Assembly: GCA_029876055.1 (NCBI GenBank)
Contig: CM056879.1
Coordinates: 682,001 to 746,000 of the forward strand
Reading direction: 5' to 3'
Origin: Madurella fahalii
Lineage: Eukaryota; Ascomycota; Sordariomycetes; Sordariales
DNA: 64,000 nt
Below the pieces are notes generated by a model. It ran no database searches. It saw only the letters and a program-made list of their open reading frames with translations, and was not told the origin of the DNA. Position numbers and translations under genes: made by a program. The first letter of the stretch is position 1; each line of letters starts with the position of its first letter. Of the stretch, positions 9,801 to 21,929 are shown one piece after another.

Positions 9801-11777
9801 ACATGCGGAGCGACACCCTGGTGAAGTCAAATGAAGAGTCAATCTTCGCAGAGAACGTTGTGAACGCTCCCTACATATAAGTTTGCAAATCCTGTATATC
9901 AAGAAGCATTCCCGCACGGCTTCTGCTGGTCTGTGCTGCGATGCAGGACTCTGAAATGGACATCTGTAGCTGCTTGACCCGGTCGTGAACGAGCTGGGGC
10001 CTATCCCTTCCGGGCACTCTCAAGATCTTCGAGTGGACCACGTCAGCTACCCCCTCCTCGGATCGATGGCTCCTACATTATTACGCACCTTGATGGAACT
10101 GTAGTAACAGTGAATAAGATCAGAGAGAGTGGAAATCGGTTTACCACGTGTTCTCCAATAGTCAGCCCACTTTGAGAATGTCTCGTTCAAGTCGATGACG
10201 TGAGAAATGTCTTGCAATATATCGCTCGTCTCTGCTGGCGAACCTCCCAGCATCTTGAAATCTTCATGTTTATTCAGCACGATGATGGCGTGGGGAAGCA
10301 GAGGCTGGTTTGCTGACGCCTCTATGGCGTTCACTGCCCAAGTGACCAGTTTCTCGAAGACCTGCTCGATTACCCTGTCGACCGTTAGGAACACCACTGG
10401 CAAAGTAACAAAGATGGAGCGTACCGTGCATTATGCAGCACGAAAACGATCACGTCGGAAAATGCGTAAATAAGCCTTGGGTAGAGATGGGTTACGGCAA
10501 AGCCGCGGGTCTTGGACCCTTCTCCAATTGACCACTGCAGTTCGTATTCGGAGAGGATTCGCTGCGACTTAAAGTAGTTTTCGTCGAGTCTGGCTTTTGT
10601 CTCCTCATCTCGCCTCCGCTCGAACTTGAACTTGGCTCCTGAAGGTTCTCGTTCGCCGCCTTCCAGTCCCTCACAATCGACCATCATTATCGGGCGATGG
10701 GACTTCGCAGTGCGTGGATCCAGGTATACATGGACATCTCTGATGTAGGGTGATGGCTGCCGCTTTGGCCGATGACAGGAGTCGAGTGTTTTTGCCCACT
10801 GGCGGTGTTTAGATCAATCAAGAGTTTGATCAGCGAGCTCTTACCCGCCCCAGTCTCTCCCACAAATGATGCCAAGCTTGGGACCATAGGGGTCTGGACT
10901 GGTTGAGCTGTATCTGAGATCCTGGCCCTCCGGATATCGAGCAAGCGGCCATAATCATAGAGCACAAGGCGACTGGTTTTCCCTTTTCCCCGCCTCTCAA
11001 TGCCTAAGGTGATTACCGCGTGTTAGTCCTTAGCACGTGCAAAGCGCCAGACAATCGCTCACCGAACCACGCCGTAATATCATCGCCATGATGGAGCTTC
11101 TCACGCATTCCCTCATCCGTCGGCGGCGTCAGCGCGTTCCTAACCCTCTCTGCTATTTCCAGGTTTGTCTTCTCATGTGCGACGTCACCCGGTTGGGCCA
11201 GGTTTTTCCTGTGTACCAGTTGACCACTCCAGCATTGATCGCAGTATGTGAGATTGCACGCTCGGCAAAACCACACCACGGGGTGATCGACCTCGCATGC
11301 CTCGCATCTCTGCTCGTGGCGGGGATTCAAGATAGGGTTCGATATTGTTTCAACTCCCGGCGACTTTGGTTCAGAGACCGAGACAAGGGGCGGGGCGGGA
11401 GAAATGTCTGGTTCCCCTAGCTCATGCGGGTGATGTAGCTCAAGCACCGGGAGAGTGTCCTCGCGGGTCTCTGGCGGTGAAGCTTGAGGAAATATCAACG
11501 GCTGGCTGTCCAGTCTACCGACGAGTGGGCTTGCTACCTCGGGACCGGTGTCCTCAGCCACGCTATGCTGCTCTGAAGTTAGTGTCCTGATAAGCTCACC
11601 GAATAGCTTTAGAGGAGCCGTTGACTCAAAGTGCTCTTCCCAGGAGGGCAGCGTGGTTGAGCCTCCTGCGACTGGCACTGAGTACACTGTCTCATCCGCG
11701 TCGGCAAAGCGGCACCGGGGAAAATCATGTTCCGGTTTATGGCGATGGCGGTAGGGAAGACGAAGTAGACGCTTCAT
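6887..11777 (-). pseudogene. B-box-like / GTPase-like / RING-like / patatin phospholipase fusion gene, interrupted
   Basis: Ten exons by phase and motif: 11777-11063, 11003-10425, 10374-10089, 10026-9636, 9577-8941, 8891-8784, 8732-8401, 8324-8267, 8185-7612, 7524-6887; about 1,440 residues. Order: disordered N-terminus; Cys/His finger at 158-190 (CEAC..CRAC..CDQC); GTPase-like P-loop GETGAGKSS (about 287), DCEG and NKHED; RING-like cluster (CFCC...CGHVLCTPC); patatin with oxyanion loop DGGGVRG, nucleophile elbow GTSTGG and catalytic DGA; charged C-terminal coiled coil. Patatins hydrolyse membrane lipids; the P-loop module suggests a nucleotide-controlled switch. Defects: in-frame TAG at 9871-9873, a one-base deletion near 10740 (just before DVHVYLDP) and another near 7685 (before ASTFYFELE). 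The intron at 9578-9635 is GC-AG. Catalytic residues survive, so decay is recent, or the lesions are error or recoded. Confidence 0.72.
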
Positions 11778-12614
11778 CTTGACAAAAGGGATTTTTGTAG
11801 GGAAGTAACGCGAGGCGGTGTCAAGAAGGGATTGAGTGACGTACGCCCAGGGCGTGGGGGGTCGTATTCACAAGAAAAGAAGGCTTGAGCCGTCTGGGGA
11901 TCAAGGTGGCAATGCTGCGAACAGCCTGAGTCAGGAATCGAGCAGTCCATGGTTCGAGAAGGAGTAGAGACCATATCCCGCTGAGTTGGGCCGCAATGAT
12001 TGCCTGACTGTTCTTGAGGGTATTTGGTGCTGGGAAATCGTGATTGGTCATTCTTCCACACAAGCATGCATCTTTACCTACCCTCATCATTGGCGACGAT
12101 AGGTGTTTTCAGATTACTTACAGCTACCATCGTTGAAGCTACCGGGGGGGAGGAAAACTACGGCAGTCTAATTCTGAGGCTCTTATTTGATGTCTTCAAT
12201 AGGTACCTGATCCACGCGCAGTAACCGACGCCTTCTCTTCCCTTCAAGAGCCTCCGATAATCGTTATAACTTCGCAGAGCAACAGCCTAAGGCATTCTCT
12301 TCTGCTCTGTAACGGAGCAGTAACGCCAAGACAGAGCAGTCTCTTACTGGTGTGTCGGGGGCCTTGTGGGTCATTGCACTTCAGGCCCAATGAGCGTGCG
12401 GTGCGTCTTGGAAGCCACAACTTATCGAGCATCCGTTGTGTGGGGTATTATTCTCGTGTTTTCTACCTCTATTCTCATAATATCGCCAGATATCTAGTAC
12501 GCGGTTACAGACTAATTTCTCCATTGCACCATGGGCATTTATCGTCATAGAGTTTTATGGTCGTGACGGCGGGAGGTCCGGACCGACGAGGTCATCGAGC
12601 TTGACCCGGACTAC
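11778..12614. other. Intergenic, no gene recognised
   Basis: Upstream of the minus-strand patatin gene. Frames at 11821-12090 on the minus strand are open and partly hydrophobic but match nothing I know. Likely the patatin promoter plus decayed sequence. Confidence 0.35.
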
Positions 12615-13089
12615 GACTCGAGTGACAACTAAAGGGCAAGACGAATGACACGCCCATTGCTAGCTCAGACGGTAACTCCGATGGCAGTCCGGAAGAAGCA
12701 CGCCGGGGCGTTGACAAAAACAGCTCTGGTCCGGTTGATCACATTATCGATTGGATCTACCGTTCGAGTAAGACGCTGAAGGACTCGGAGGTAGCTCTGG
12801 CCACGGTAACGGAGTTGGGGTTCTCGGTCCATATTGGAGAGAATTACCCCCCGTCCGACATCATTTACAGCAGCTTTGACCTACGGATGTAGACACAAGC
12901 GGACGAGCAGGCACAGCAGAAGCTTGGATACAGATTGCTCCACGGTCAGGTGCCGGCCAATGGAGAGAATGACAAATTCGTGCTTGTTGACATATCCACT
13001 GACTGGAGAGTGGCACCGAACTCTATGGACGAGGTTTCGGGGCCCAAGGGGGTAAGATTGTGGATTCATAATGAAAAGATGAAACTATA
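12615..13089 (+). pseudogene. Orphan gene remnant with in-frame TAG
   Basis: One frame stays protein-like across the interval: Ser/Asp-rich at first, then DHIIDWIYRSSKTLKDSE, FSVHIGENYPPSD, a TAG at 12890-12892, then QADEQAQQKLGYRLLHGQ and VLVDISTDWRVAP to a TAA at 13087-13089. Upstream the frame is closed by a TGA near 12612. The continuity on both sides of the TAG indicates a decayed gene rather than chance. I do not recognise the family. Confidence 0.45.
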
Positions 13090-13888
13090 ACTACCGAAAA
13101 AGCAACGTGCAGGATGGACGCATGGTCTAGGTATCCGGCATCAGGGAGGATGGGGCGGAAGGAGATTGATTAAGGGTGCGAAAGGCTAAAACTGAAGAGA
13201 GGGCCAATGGTCGGCCAGGTAAACCCGCTGCTGCTAGGTAAGGAGGTACGTTGACTTACTTAATACCCATGGAGCGCGGATAGTAGATCGTATACTAGCT
13301 GTGCGTATTACTCTGCTGTAGACCTTTCCTCAAAGGCCTTCCTATCACTGCCCTTATTATTTTATTATGTTCAATCGATTATCGCATCCCACTTTACTCC
13401 GTGTGACTGCAACCATTGTATTGTTTATATCAGGGCCCTTCTTGGCAAGGCACCTACTTGCATGCAGCATGCGTCGGGAAATAAAATCGGCGTCACGACG
13501 CGGCGGCTTGATTGGAGGCGAGAGGAATCAATTGGAATTTCGTGCATCGCTAGGCAACTATTCCACTTGAAGTGCGCTGCACGCGCTTCCGGATTTGGGA
13601 AGGCGGCTCACTGTTGGGTGAGGCCTACATCGGTGAGGCATACGAATGCATGAGGCCTACTGCGATTGAACAGGCTCGAGGTGATTCAGCTGGCTTGGAA
13701 TGCACTGAGATCTATCAGGACAAAGTCAAGCATAATCCTTATTCATCTCCAATCGTCAAGCCTTCTACCAGACAACGCTCTTGATTCGTATTGTACAAAC
13801 ATTACCAAGATTTATTTTGTTTGATCATCCTCGGGGGCTGAACCACACCAGTGCAAGCTCCAGGGCGACCACAAATCAACACATCATC
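13090..13888. other. Intergenic, upstream of the Dicer-like gene
   Basis: No gene is recognised. It contains the promoter of the Dicer-like gene. Frames at 13367-13784 are short and without motifs. Confidence 0.4.
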
Positions 13889-16800
13889 ATGGAGAATGAT
13901 GAGAGCTCGGTGCAATACGGGCGTCGAATTGGACCGCGTCCATTACCTGGCAAAGACCATCAGGCGCTGTCGTCTTCCAATGTACTTGGCCCGGTCGACG
14001 CGAGTCCTGGTGAGATGGTCGAGTACCAGTGTGCTATGGCCGCGAGAGCGTACCAGATAGAAATGTACGAGGAGAGTCTCAAGGGAAATACCATTGTCGC
14101 GGTAAGACCATGACCCCGTGCGACGAACCATCAATAACTGGCTAACTAGGTGCGTGGATTGTAGATGGATACCGGCAGCGGGAAAACTCATGTGTAGGTT
14201 ACCTCGCTTCACTTATTTCCAACGTCTCCTCATAGCTACCAACTTGAATTTCATTCCACGTGGAGATGGCGCATCCTAGCTGCTCAGCGGGAGGTACTAA
14301 TGGTAAGATAGGGCGATGCTTCGAATTATCGAAGAGCTTCGGAACACCGACCCAGACAAGGTGCCTTCCTCATACCAAACTCTCTTCGGTTCCGAAACTG
14401 ACAAACGAGGGTAGCGCGTCTGGTTTTTGGCACCGACTGTTACGCTTTGCAAACAACAGTGCCAGGCATTACAGACACAGATCCGTTCCGTCCAGACCCG
14501 GTCCTTCACATCCGCCGACAACGTTGACGCGTGGACAAGCAAAGAGCTATGGGACGAAGTCCTCAAGAATATCAGGATTGCTGTGGCGACGCCCGAAGTG
14601 TTGAGGAACGCCTTATCCCACAAGTTTGTTGACATGAGCTCTATTGCCTTGATCGTATTCGATGAGGGTAATGTGTCCGTTAGATAACCTCAGTTCTTCT
14701 CCTACTAACTAAACCGACACAGCGCATCATTGCGTCGGGAAGAGTAACGCGGCGAAGATTATGGACGAGTACGCTCACGATAAACGGCAGGGACGGCCCG
14801 TGCCACACATCCTGGGCTTGACAGCCAGCCCTACCACCGGCACTCGCAAAGTTGATTTGGGGAAGCTTGAAGAAAGGATGAATGCAGATTGCAAGACCCC
14901 AACGGTTTACCGGGATACCCTACTCTCGCATGCTAACAGACCTACCATAACACGGTGCACTTACGAAAATACACCTGTGGACTCCCTCCCAGGAAGCATT
15001 ACTAGCTTACGCGCGGCTTATACGAGTCTCCGCGTAGAAGATGACCCAGATGTCATCCGCTGGATCTCTGAAGCTAATGAACAAAGCCTGGAGAGACTGA
15101 AAGGGGTCCTGGAGCGCGGGAAGAAGACATTCATCCAAGCCCAGATGGGCTCTTTGGTCAACAGGTCGGAACGCATGTGTGAGCAACTCGGGCCCTTGGC
15201 TGCCGAAATTTACCTCGTCAAGGTGACCTCGATGTTCATCGCGTCGGTGACGTCGAATGGCGCCCATTATTTGACCTGGGATCACTCATCGAGGGTGTAT
15301 CTTGCGCAGGCACTGCATCAGGTTGTGGTCGACAAAACCGCACTAGCCAAAATGACCGAGTCCGACGCCATCTCGAACAAGATGCGCTGCCTTATCCAAG
15401 TCCTCAGCGCTCAAATTCGTGGCACCCGAGGGATTATCTTTGTCACGGAGAGGGCATCGGCCATTGTGATCAGCCATCTTCTCTCTCGCCATGCTTTTGT
15501 CAAGGAGATCTTCCGAGTTGGCGCAATGGTCGGAACATCAAGGCGCGAGGCGGGCAGACAAGATTTAGGTGACGTCCTCAGCGCTGTTGAACAGGACAAC
15601 GCCTTACACCAATTCCGAAATGGCGAAGTTAATCTCTTGGTAGCGACGAGCGTTCTGGAGGAGGGCATTGACGTCCCCGCCTGCAGCCTTGTCATCGACT
15701 TTGACGAGCCATCCTCACTCAAGGCTTTCATCCAGCGGCGGGGCAGAGCACGGCAAGCAAAATCCAACTACATCATGCTCGTGGATAAGAATTCGCGCCA
15801 GAGTCCCGCCACCTGGGAAAAGCTGGAACAGGAGATGAGAGAAGAATATGAGAAGAAGGACAGGGAGCTGCGGAGGCTCGAAAGACTAGCGCTGACTGAA
15901 GAGGACTCGAACCGGCAGTTTCGTGTGCCCTCTACAGGTGCCCTGCTTGAGATGGACAGCGCGAAAACTCACCTGCAGGTATTCTGTGCCCGCGTCTCGC
16001 CGCGCCGCTACACGAACAAATCGCCTTATTACATCGTTCAGGAATTGACCGAATCATCCGCAGGGAAAACGTCCTGGGACCATAATCCCCCATTGCTAAA
16101 AGCAAAAGTTGTTTTGCCCGCGTTCATAGCTCCACCTTTTCGGATCACTTGGAGTAAGAAGGCATGGCGGTCCGAGAAGAACGCGACCAAAGATGCAGCG
16201 TTCGAGGCTTACTTGCGGCTTTACCAATCCGGCCTGGTCAATGAGCACCTGCTACCACTCATCCCCGACGCGCCGGATGGCCCAGACCTGGCCGAGAACT
16301 CCACCATTCCGGTCTCTGAGCAGATTAACCCTTGGGTCAGCGTCGCCAAGGCGTGGAGATGCGGAGGCACCGTTCGACGCTACGCGATTACACTCGAGGA
16401 CCACAACGGGAACACAAAGTGTACCGTCGACATGGTGTTACCGGCCGACATACAGCAGATGGAGCCGATACCAATCTACTGGAACGACACCGAGATGTGG
16501 AGAGTGCACATAAACCGGGCCCAGCCTGATAGCCAAGAGCGCTTGGATGTGGATCACACAGCGAATTTGCTGGCCTTGTCTTACGGGCACCGCTGGCAGA
16601 TCGAGAAAAGGCAACAGCTTGTAATTTTCAGGGCTCCTGAAGCCGACTTTGGGGCGCAGAAACGGAAGATCATGGTGGACATGAAGCATGTCGACAGCGG
16701 ATTTAACGGCTTGGTCAGAGATGTAGATGACGGAGACCGGCCATTTGTCTTGAGCGCGCTGCGCCAGGCAGAGCCATCTTCTGGGCGGCGAAACGCTTGT

Positions 16801-18530
16801 TCAGACTCAGACGGAGACAACACCGAAAGCCAACTGGAGGCGGTCGTTGAAAACTGGCCGCCGCGAGCAAACTTCCTTCATCAGAAATCCGGCTCCAGCA
16901 CGGACGAAGGTGGAGGCGACGAAGGAAGCACGAGGCCGCTATTCACGCTCAGCCCATCCCGTCTCCGGATTGACAGCATGGAAAAACTCTATTCAGAGTT
17001 TGGTCTCCTCATTCCCGCTGTTCTGCACAAGGTCGAAGGACATCTCCTTGCACAGGACCTGTATCGCGCTCTGCTTTCCGAGGGGGCCACCGGAAGCGGA
17101 GTGGAAATCAATCTCATTCGGTCTGCAATAACTGCCCCGGTAAGGATGGAACGCGAATACCAAAGGTTGGAATTTGTGGGGGATACGTGTCTGAAGCTCC
17201 TCATCTCGGTCTACTTGACCGCCAAGCGTAAGACAAGACGAGAGTTTCCTCATGTTATGAGTCCGAAGAGTCTGTATAACTGACAGCCAGCTTTGCAGAC
17301 CCAGACTGGCCCGGAAAATTCCTGACAACAGGAAGGTCACGGATCATTTCCAAAGCCAATTTGTGCGGAGCTGCTCTGAAACGAGGCCTGGATGGGTTTA
17401 TCCTTACTAGGACGTTCAATGCGGCGTCGTGGCGCCCATCCTATCTTGACGACTTTAGTGAGACCATCGATTCAACAGCCACTCGAACACTGGCTGTAAA
17501 GACACTGGCGGATGCTGTGAAAGCCCTGATCGGAGCTGGAAGGATTGCTGGTGGGCACCCCACGGCGCTGGTATGGACTAAGGCTCTACTCTGCGAGGTC
17601 GACCTACCGAGTCTCGAAGTCGGCCGTCGTCAGCTGTTCGACTCGATCGCCGGCGACGAGCCACTCTCCAGACTTCTCGAGCCACTGGAGACCCTCGCGT
17701 CATATTCCTTCAAGAAGAAAACCCTTCTCATGGAAGCCACCACTCACAGTTCTGACCATACGAACCACTACTGCTACGATCGTCTTGCCTTTCTGGGGAA
17801 TTCAATCATCGAAAGCGTTATTGTAGATGAGATACGTGCCTCTAAAAAGCCTCTCTCGGCCGCTCAGATGACCCGGTACCGGGCAGCAGTCGTCAACCGG
17901 CACTATCTCGGGTTCGTGGCCCTGGAGTGGCACGTCACGCAGCTGAGGACGAATGTTGTCAGCGACGCCGTCACCGGTTCCCTCAGGAAAACGCAGGATT
18001 CGACAAAATTCTCTCTGTGCCATTTCTTGAGCCACCAGTCCCGCGAACTCGCGAAGGAAATGTCCCTCGTTGAGAGTAGGTTCGCATCGCTCCGTGACGG
18101 CATCATACGGGCGATCGAGTCGGGCGCATGCCATCCGTGGGCACCGCTTGCGGAGCTGCGAGCCAACGAATTCTGTGCCGAGATGGTGGAAAGCCTGGTT
18201 GGAGCCATCTGGGTTGATTCGGGGTCCATGGAGAGCTGCCGGAAGGTGTTAGATCGGATGGGCGTCCTGCCGTACCTACGCCGGATCATCCGCGACCAAG
18301 TTCGCACCATCCACCCTAAAGAGGAAGTCACTATCCTGGCAGGGTCCGAAGAGGTACGCTATGAGACCAGCGAAGCAGCCGCGGAGGGGCGGACGCGACA
18401 TATGAGATGTGTCTTGTATGTTGGTGACAAAATGGTCACCGAAGCACATGGCACAGTGGGCGTCGACGAAGTTCAGGTGAAAGCAGCCGCGCAGGCGGTG
18501 CAGTTAATGAAGTGTGTTAGAAAGGACTGA
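13889..18530 (+). CDS. DCL2: Dicer-like protein 2 (RNA interference)
   Basis: Six exons: 13889-14101, 14165-14193, 14312-14360, 14415-14667, 14723-17227, 17287-18530; 1,430 residues, usual for fungal DCL2. Order: helicase with Walker A MDTGSGKT (from residue 72), APTVTLCKQQ, DEAHHC box, LGLTASP and QRRGRAR; Dicer-dimerisation fold (around 17-kb-free region LQVFCARVSPRRYTNKSPYYIV); two RNase III domains; no PAZ seen. It would process double-stranded RNA into small RNAs for antiviral or transposon silencing. Altered residues: RNase IIIa keeps LEFVGD and D1092 but has K1095 for the usual Glu in ADxVE. RNase IIIb reads RLAFLGN, with A1184 and N1188 for the usual Glu and Asp, and E1315 for the usual Asp. 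The frame is fully open, so the protein is likely made but dicing may be weak or lost. Confidence 0.9.
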
Positions 18531-18687
18531 CGATGGAAGTTTAATGAGCGATGCTACTCTATAATCTTTGATGGCTTTAGTACTTCTCGTTTGATTTTAT
18601 ATGTAGGGCTCAGCATGAAGACAACGCCCCTCATCCAACTCCCAGCACCAGCTACCGCGACCGAAGGTCGAAGACCCGTAATCTCAA
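18531..18687. other. Convergent spacer
   Basis: Short 3'-to-3' spacer between DCL2 and the DUF899 gene. No terminator motif can be assigned with confidence. Confidence 0.4.
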
Positions 18688-19547
18688 TCAGGCGTCAGCA
18701 TCGTACTCGTATTTGAGTTTGAATTCGGCAGGGCCGTTGGGGCCATCCTGTCGGCCGAGTGGTGTCATGTCGAGTAACTGGAAGGTTACGAGCAAATGAT
18801 CCAGTCCGCGCGAGTAGGTCGAGTAGGTGTGATAGATGGCGCCATTCTGGCGGAAGAAGACGCTCAGGCCTGGCTGTTCACCGGAAATGTTCCACTTTTG
18901 GCCTTTGGCCTCGAGCTCCGCCGCCGTAGCAAAGTTGTACTCGACAGGGCACACTGCTGGATCCAGCGTTGCATGAAAGTCGTAGTTGAAATCAGACCCC
19001 TCGCTTGAGTACCATGGAAATGTCCACCCAATCTTCCTCTTCCAGGCATCGAGTTTCTCGAATGGGGCTCGTGACACCACTGCCATAGCCGTGTTGCGTG
19101 AACGCAGGTGGCGGAGGTCGGGGATATGCTCGCCTTTGAACACCATATGGTAAGCTAGTGGCATATAATCGTGTGTGGAAAAGCGGAAGGGAGGGTCTGG
19201 TGGGAGCAAGCCTACCAACGAAAGCACATCCCTTGCAGCCGTGATCAGCCTCGGGCGCAAACATGAAGTGGTAGATGATCAGCTGGTCCTTGTCGCCAAA
19301 GAGGCTGTCGAGTGTCATCGTCGAGCCATCGGAGCCGTGGAACTCGTAATTCTTTTCCACTTTGACCATGGGAAGCTCTCGCAGCTCGGCCGAGAGAGCG
19401 TCGCGGGCTCGCACCAAATCTTTCTCCTTCTGTAGCAGCGCCTTCCGCGCGGCCACCCATTCCGCTTGACTGACCACCTGCCACGACTGTCAACTATGTC
19501 ATTCCAGTAAGGTAGCGAATCGCAATGAAACTCGCCTTGCCGGGCAT
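18688..19547 (-). CDS. DUF899 thioredoxin-like protein
   Basis: Three exons: 19547-19536 (12 bases, MPGK), 19477-19216 and 19154-18688; 246 residues. The first intron (19478-19535) is GC-AG and follows a four-codon exon; it restores MPGKVVSQAEWVAARKALL, the usual DUF899 start. Family motifs follow: LPMVKVEKNYEF, LIIYHFMF, the GCKGCAFV redox-type C-x2-C region, TAMAVVSRAP and GWTFPWYSS, and a C-terminal FFRQNGAIYHTYSTYSRG. DUF899 proteins are thioredoxin-fold proteins of uncertain role, widespread in bacteria and fungi. The second intron is 61 bases. The frame is intact. Start confidence rests on the microexon. Confidence 0.85.
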
Positions 19548-21308
19548 GATGAAGACCAACGGATGGGTTCCTGATTTACGCGATTGAGCGTTGATATGTG
19601 AGCAGCCAGATCAGCTACGCAGTAGGAATGTAGTTAACGGTGCGACGCGTCGTCGATGGCCTCTGACAGGTTGTAGGATGGATGGATACGAATCGCCATC
19701 AGGTAGATATATTTGCACATCAACAGCCGGAGCTGGAGCCAACCCTGACTGGAACCGCATGAGACACGCGGTCAGCCACGGACCGGGCAGTTCCTAACAG
19801 CTGACGAATACCAGGTACATGCCAGACGAGGATTGATGTGCACCGCGCGGGAGCCGAAACCAGGTCTCGTGCCTACGTGACTTAACGAAGGCAAGGGACG
19901 TCAGGTAGTGAGCCACGATACAAGATCTTGGTGTGTACCCGCATCAAAGTATATCCCGAATAGAAATAAATGGCCCATCGCTAGTGATTAGTGAACACGG
20001 AGGAATTTCAGCCCGGCAACACGACCGCGACCTATTGGCATTAAGAAGACGTTCGCGCAACACGTCATTTCGGCGGTGGAGTGACGCCCGCAGACGCCAA
20101 AGCGGCACGATATCACCTGAGCGAGAGCCAATACCAAAGCCCAGGACTGCAGCCCCCGGTCGCAAAGGCAGCCACCAGATTAGGCATCCACTCTGCCTAA
20201 TACGACACTGCAAAGTCCAACAGACTGGTTGTGTACCTCTATACCAAAATCCCAAAGGTAAGTAGGTCCTTCTTTAGAGGAGCATGCACCCCAAAGGCGT
20301 CGCTACGACTCCCGGTGAGAAGATGCTTGGTAACTTTTTACAAGGGAACATAGTGCCATTGCCTGTTCAGAAATCGGCTTCTTGATAATTAGTTGTCAGC
20401 GCTGTGGAGGTTTGTACGGGGTTTAGACTGGTGCGCCCAGCTTGTTTCTCAAACAACGGAAAAGGCGCATAGTGTCCCGGAAAGACATCCCTGCAGGCAG
20501 ATAGATTACCTTACCATGCAGAAGCTAGGAACAGCTCCCGGTGTTGAGGTCGTGGGCTTACAAGCAGGCTTTGGGCTCCGGGGTACGCTCCTGGTGCTTC
20601 TTTGGAGCAAATACAAATACGTAGGTATACTCGGAAACTCTACCAATCCTTGCACATAGTCAATGCTATTGTAATGATGCGCTGGGTTTGTATCTACCGT
20701 AGAGCGAACATTCAGCCATAATTAAGGTACGTAGCTAGTAAAACCATCGGAAGACGCAAGGTGCTGCAGGCCCCCACTACTGCCATCGCCGCGCCTCTAT
20801 CGGGCAACCCGATCTTTGTTGAATACTCAGGGTAATCATACAGCGCGTTAACCTTGTTCCAACGCCGCCGTGTTCCCTTGAACGCATCGCACATCTGATA
20901 TCAGTAGCTCACATCTCTAAGACGTCTTCCAGACAGCCCTGCAACCTTCTCAAGTCGAGGTAGCGCTGTTTAGAGTAGGTACTTTGACCGTGTTAAATGT
21001 ATATGGCTTGCAGGCAGATGCGCCACGGGGCATGGACATGGGGGAAACTACTATTCGAAATGACGCCCAGACATCACAGTTTGTGAGCAAGGCGTCCCTG
21101 TCATTTGTCACGCGAGACGCGCCGTTTGGGGCGTCCGGCGGACCAGGGTCGGCAAGCACTATCACGTGCTACCCTGCGGTATCCCAGCAAGGACTTCCCA
21201 AAATTTCCACGTAGAAGGAGATAGAATCGCAGGAGACCGGGGCATAGCGTCAAATTCCACGCGCAGCAGCAAGAACTCGGAAGGTTGACTTGGTGGCAAC
21301 AAACTACG
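19548..21308. other. Gene-free 1.76 kb
   Basis: No protein family, RNA or clear repeat is seen. Open frames at 19933-20265 and 20393-20659 lack motifs and sensible splice partners. It is bounded by the divergent starts of the DUF899 gene and the CHORD-like gene. Confidence 0.4.
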
Positions 21309-21929
21309 ATGGATCTCGAACCGCTCCGACTTGCCGAGGACTGGCAGGTCCGCGCAATCCTCATCGCTCTCTGTGATGATGACGAGGTCCGCAAAAAGGC
21401 CTTGGGCTACTGCAGACAGCTCACAGGATCCGGGACGTCTTCCTCGGCGCCCAAGCGCAAGCGTACGCCATCACCATCGCCGGACGCAGCTATTTGTGTC
21501 CAGTGTGAAACTATGTTTATAAAGCACGAGAACACCACGAAGGAGTGTCGGTATCACAACGGTGAGTGCGCTGAGTGCCCTTTAGCTTTATGACGGCACC
21601 GGCCTGGCTGATGTCCCAACTCGTGGCTCTACCTCACCGTAGGCCGGTTGGAACCCGACTACGAATCTGACTTCTGGGACGACCATGACGAGAATTGCCA
21701 CGGCATAATCGACTCAGACTTCTGTCGCAAGGAGTACCCGGAGGGCTTCATCTGGAATTGCTGCGGCAAGATCGGAACCGAACCCGGCTGCAGACTCAGC
21801 CGCCACCAGGCCGACCCCGAAAAGAACAAACGACATAAACTCAATGACTCGGCTTCGGAATGCACCGCCCCCCCTGAGGAAGAAGACGACGAAGGAAGCG
21901 AGAAAAGCGAGGAGTACGGCAGGGCTTAG
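21309..21929 (+). CDS. CHORD-like Cys/His zinc-binding protein
   Basis: Two exons, 21309-21561 and 21643-21929 (GTGAGT...CGTAG intron, 81 bases); 179 residues. The N-terminus is helical, followed by a basic Ser/Pro linker (KRKRTPSPSP). The core has C-x2-C (CVQC), F, then C..YHNG across the splice, then WDDHDENC, WNCC and GC..SRH. This order (paired Cys, C-YH-G, W-CC, GC-x-x-x-H) resembles the CHORD zinc-binding fold, also seen in uncharacterised fungal C2H2-annotated proteins. The tail is acidic. An alternative in-frame ATG lies at 21285. Function is unknown; zinc binding is inferred from the Cys/His spacing. Confidence 0.75.
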
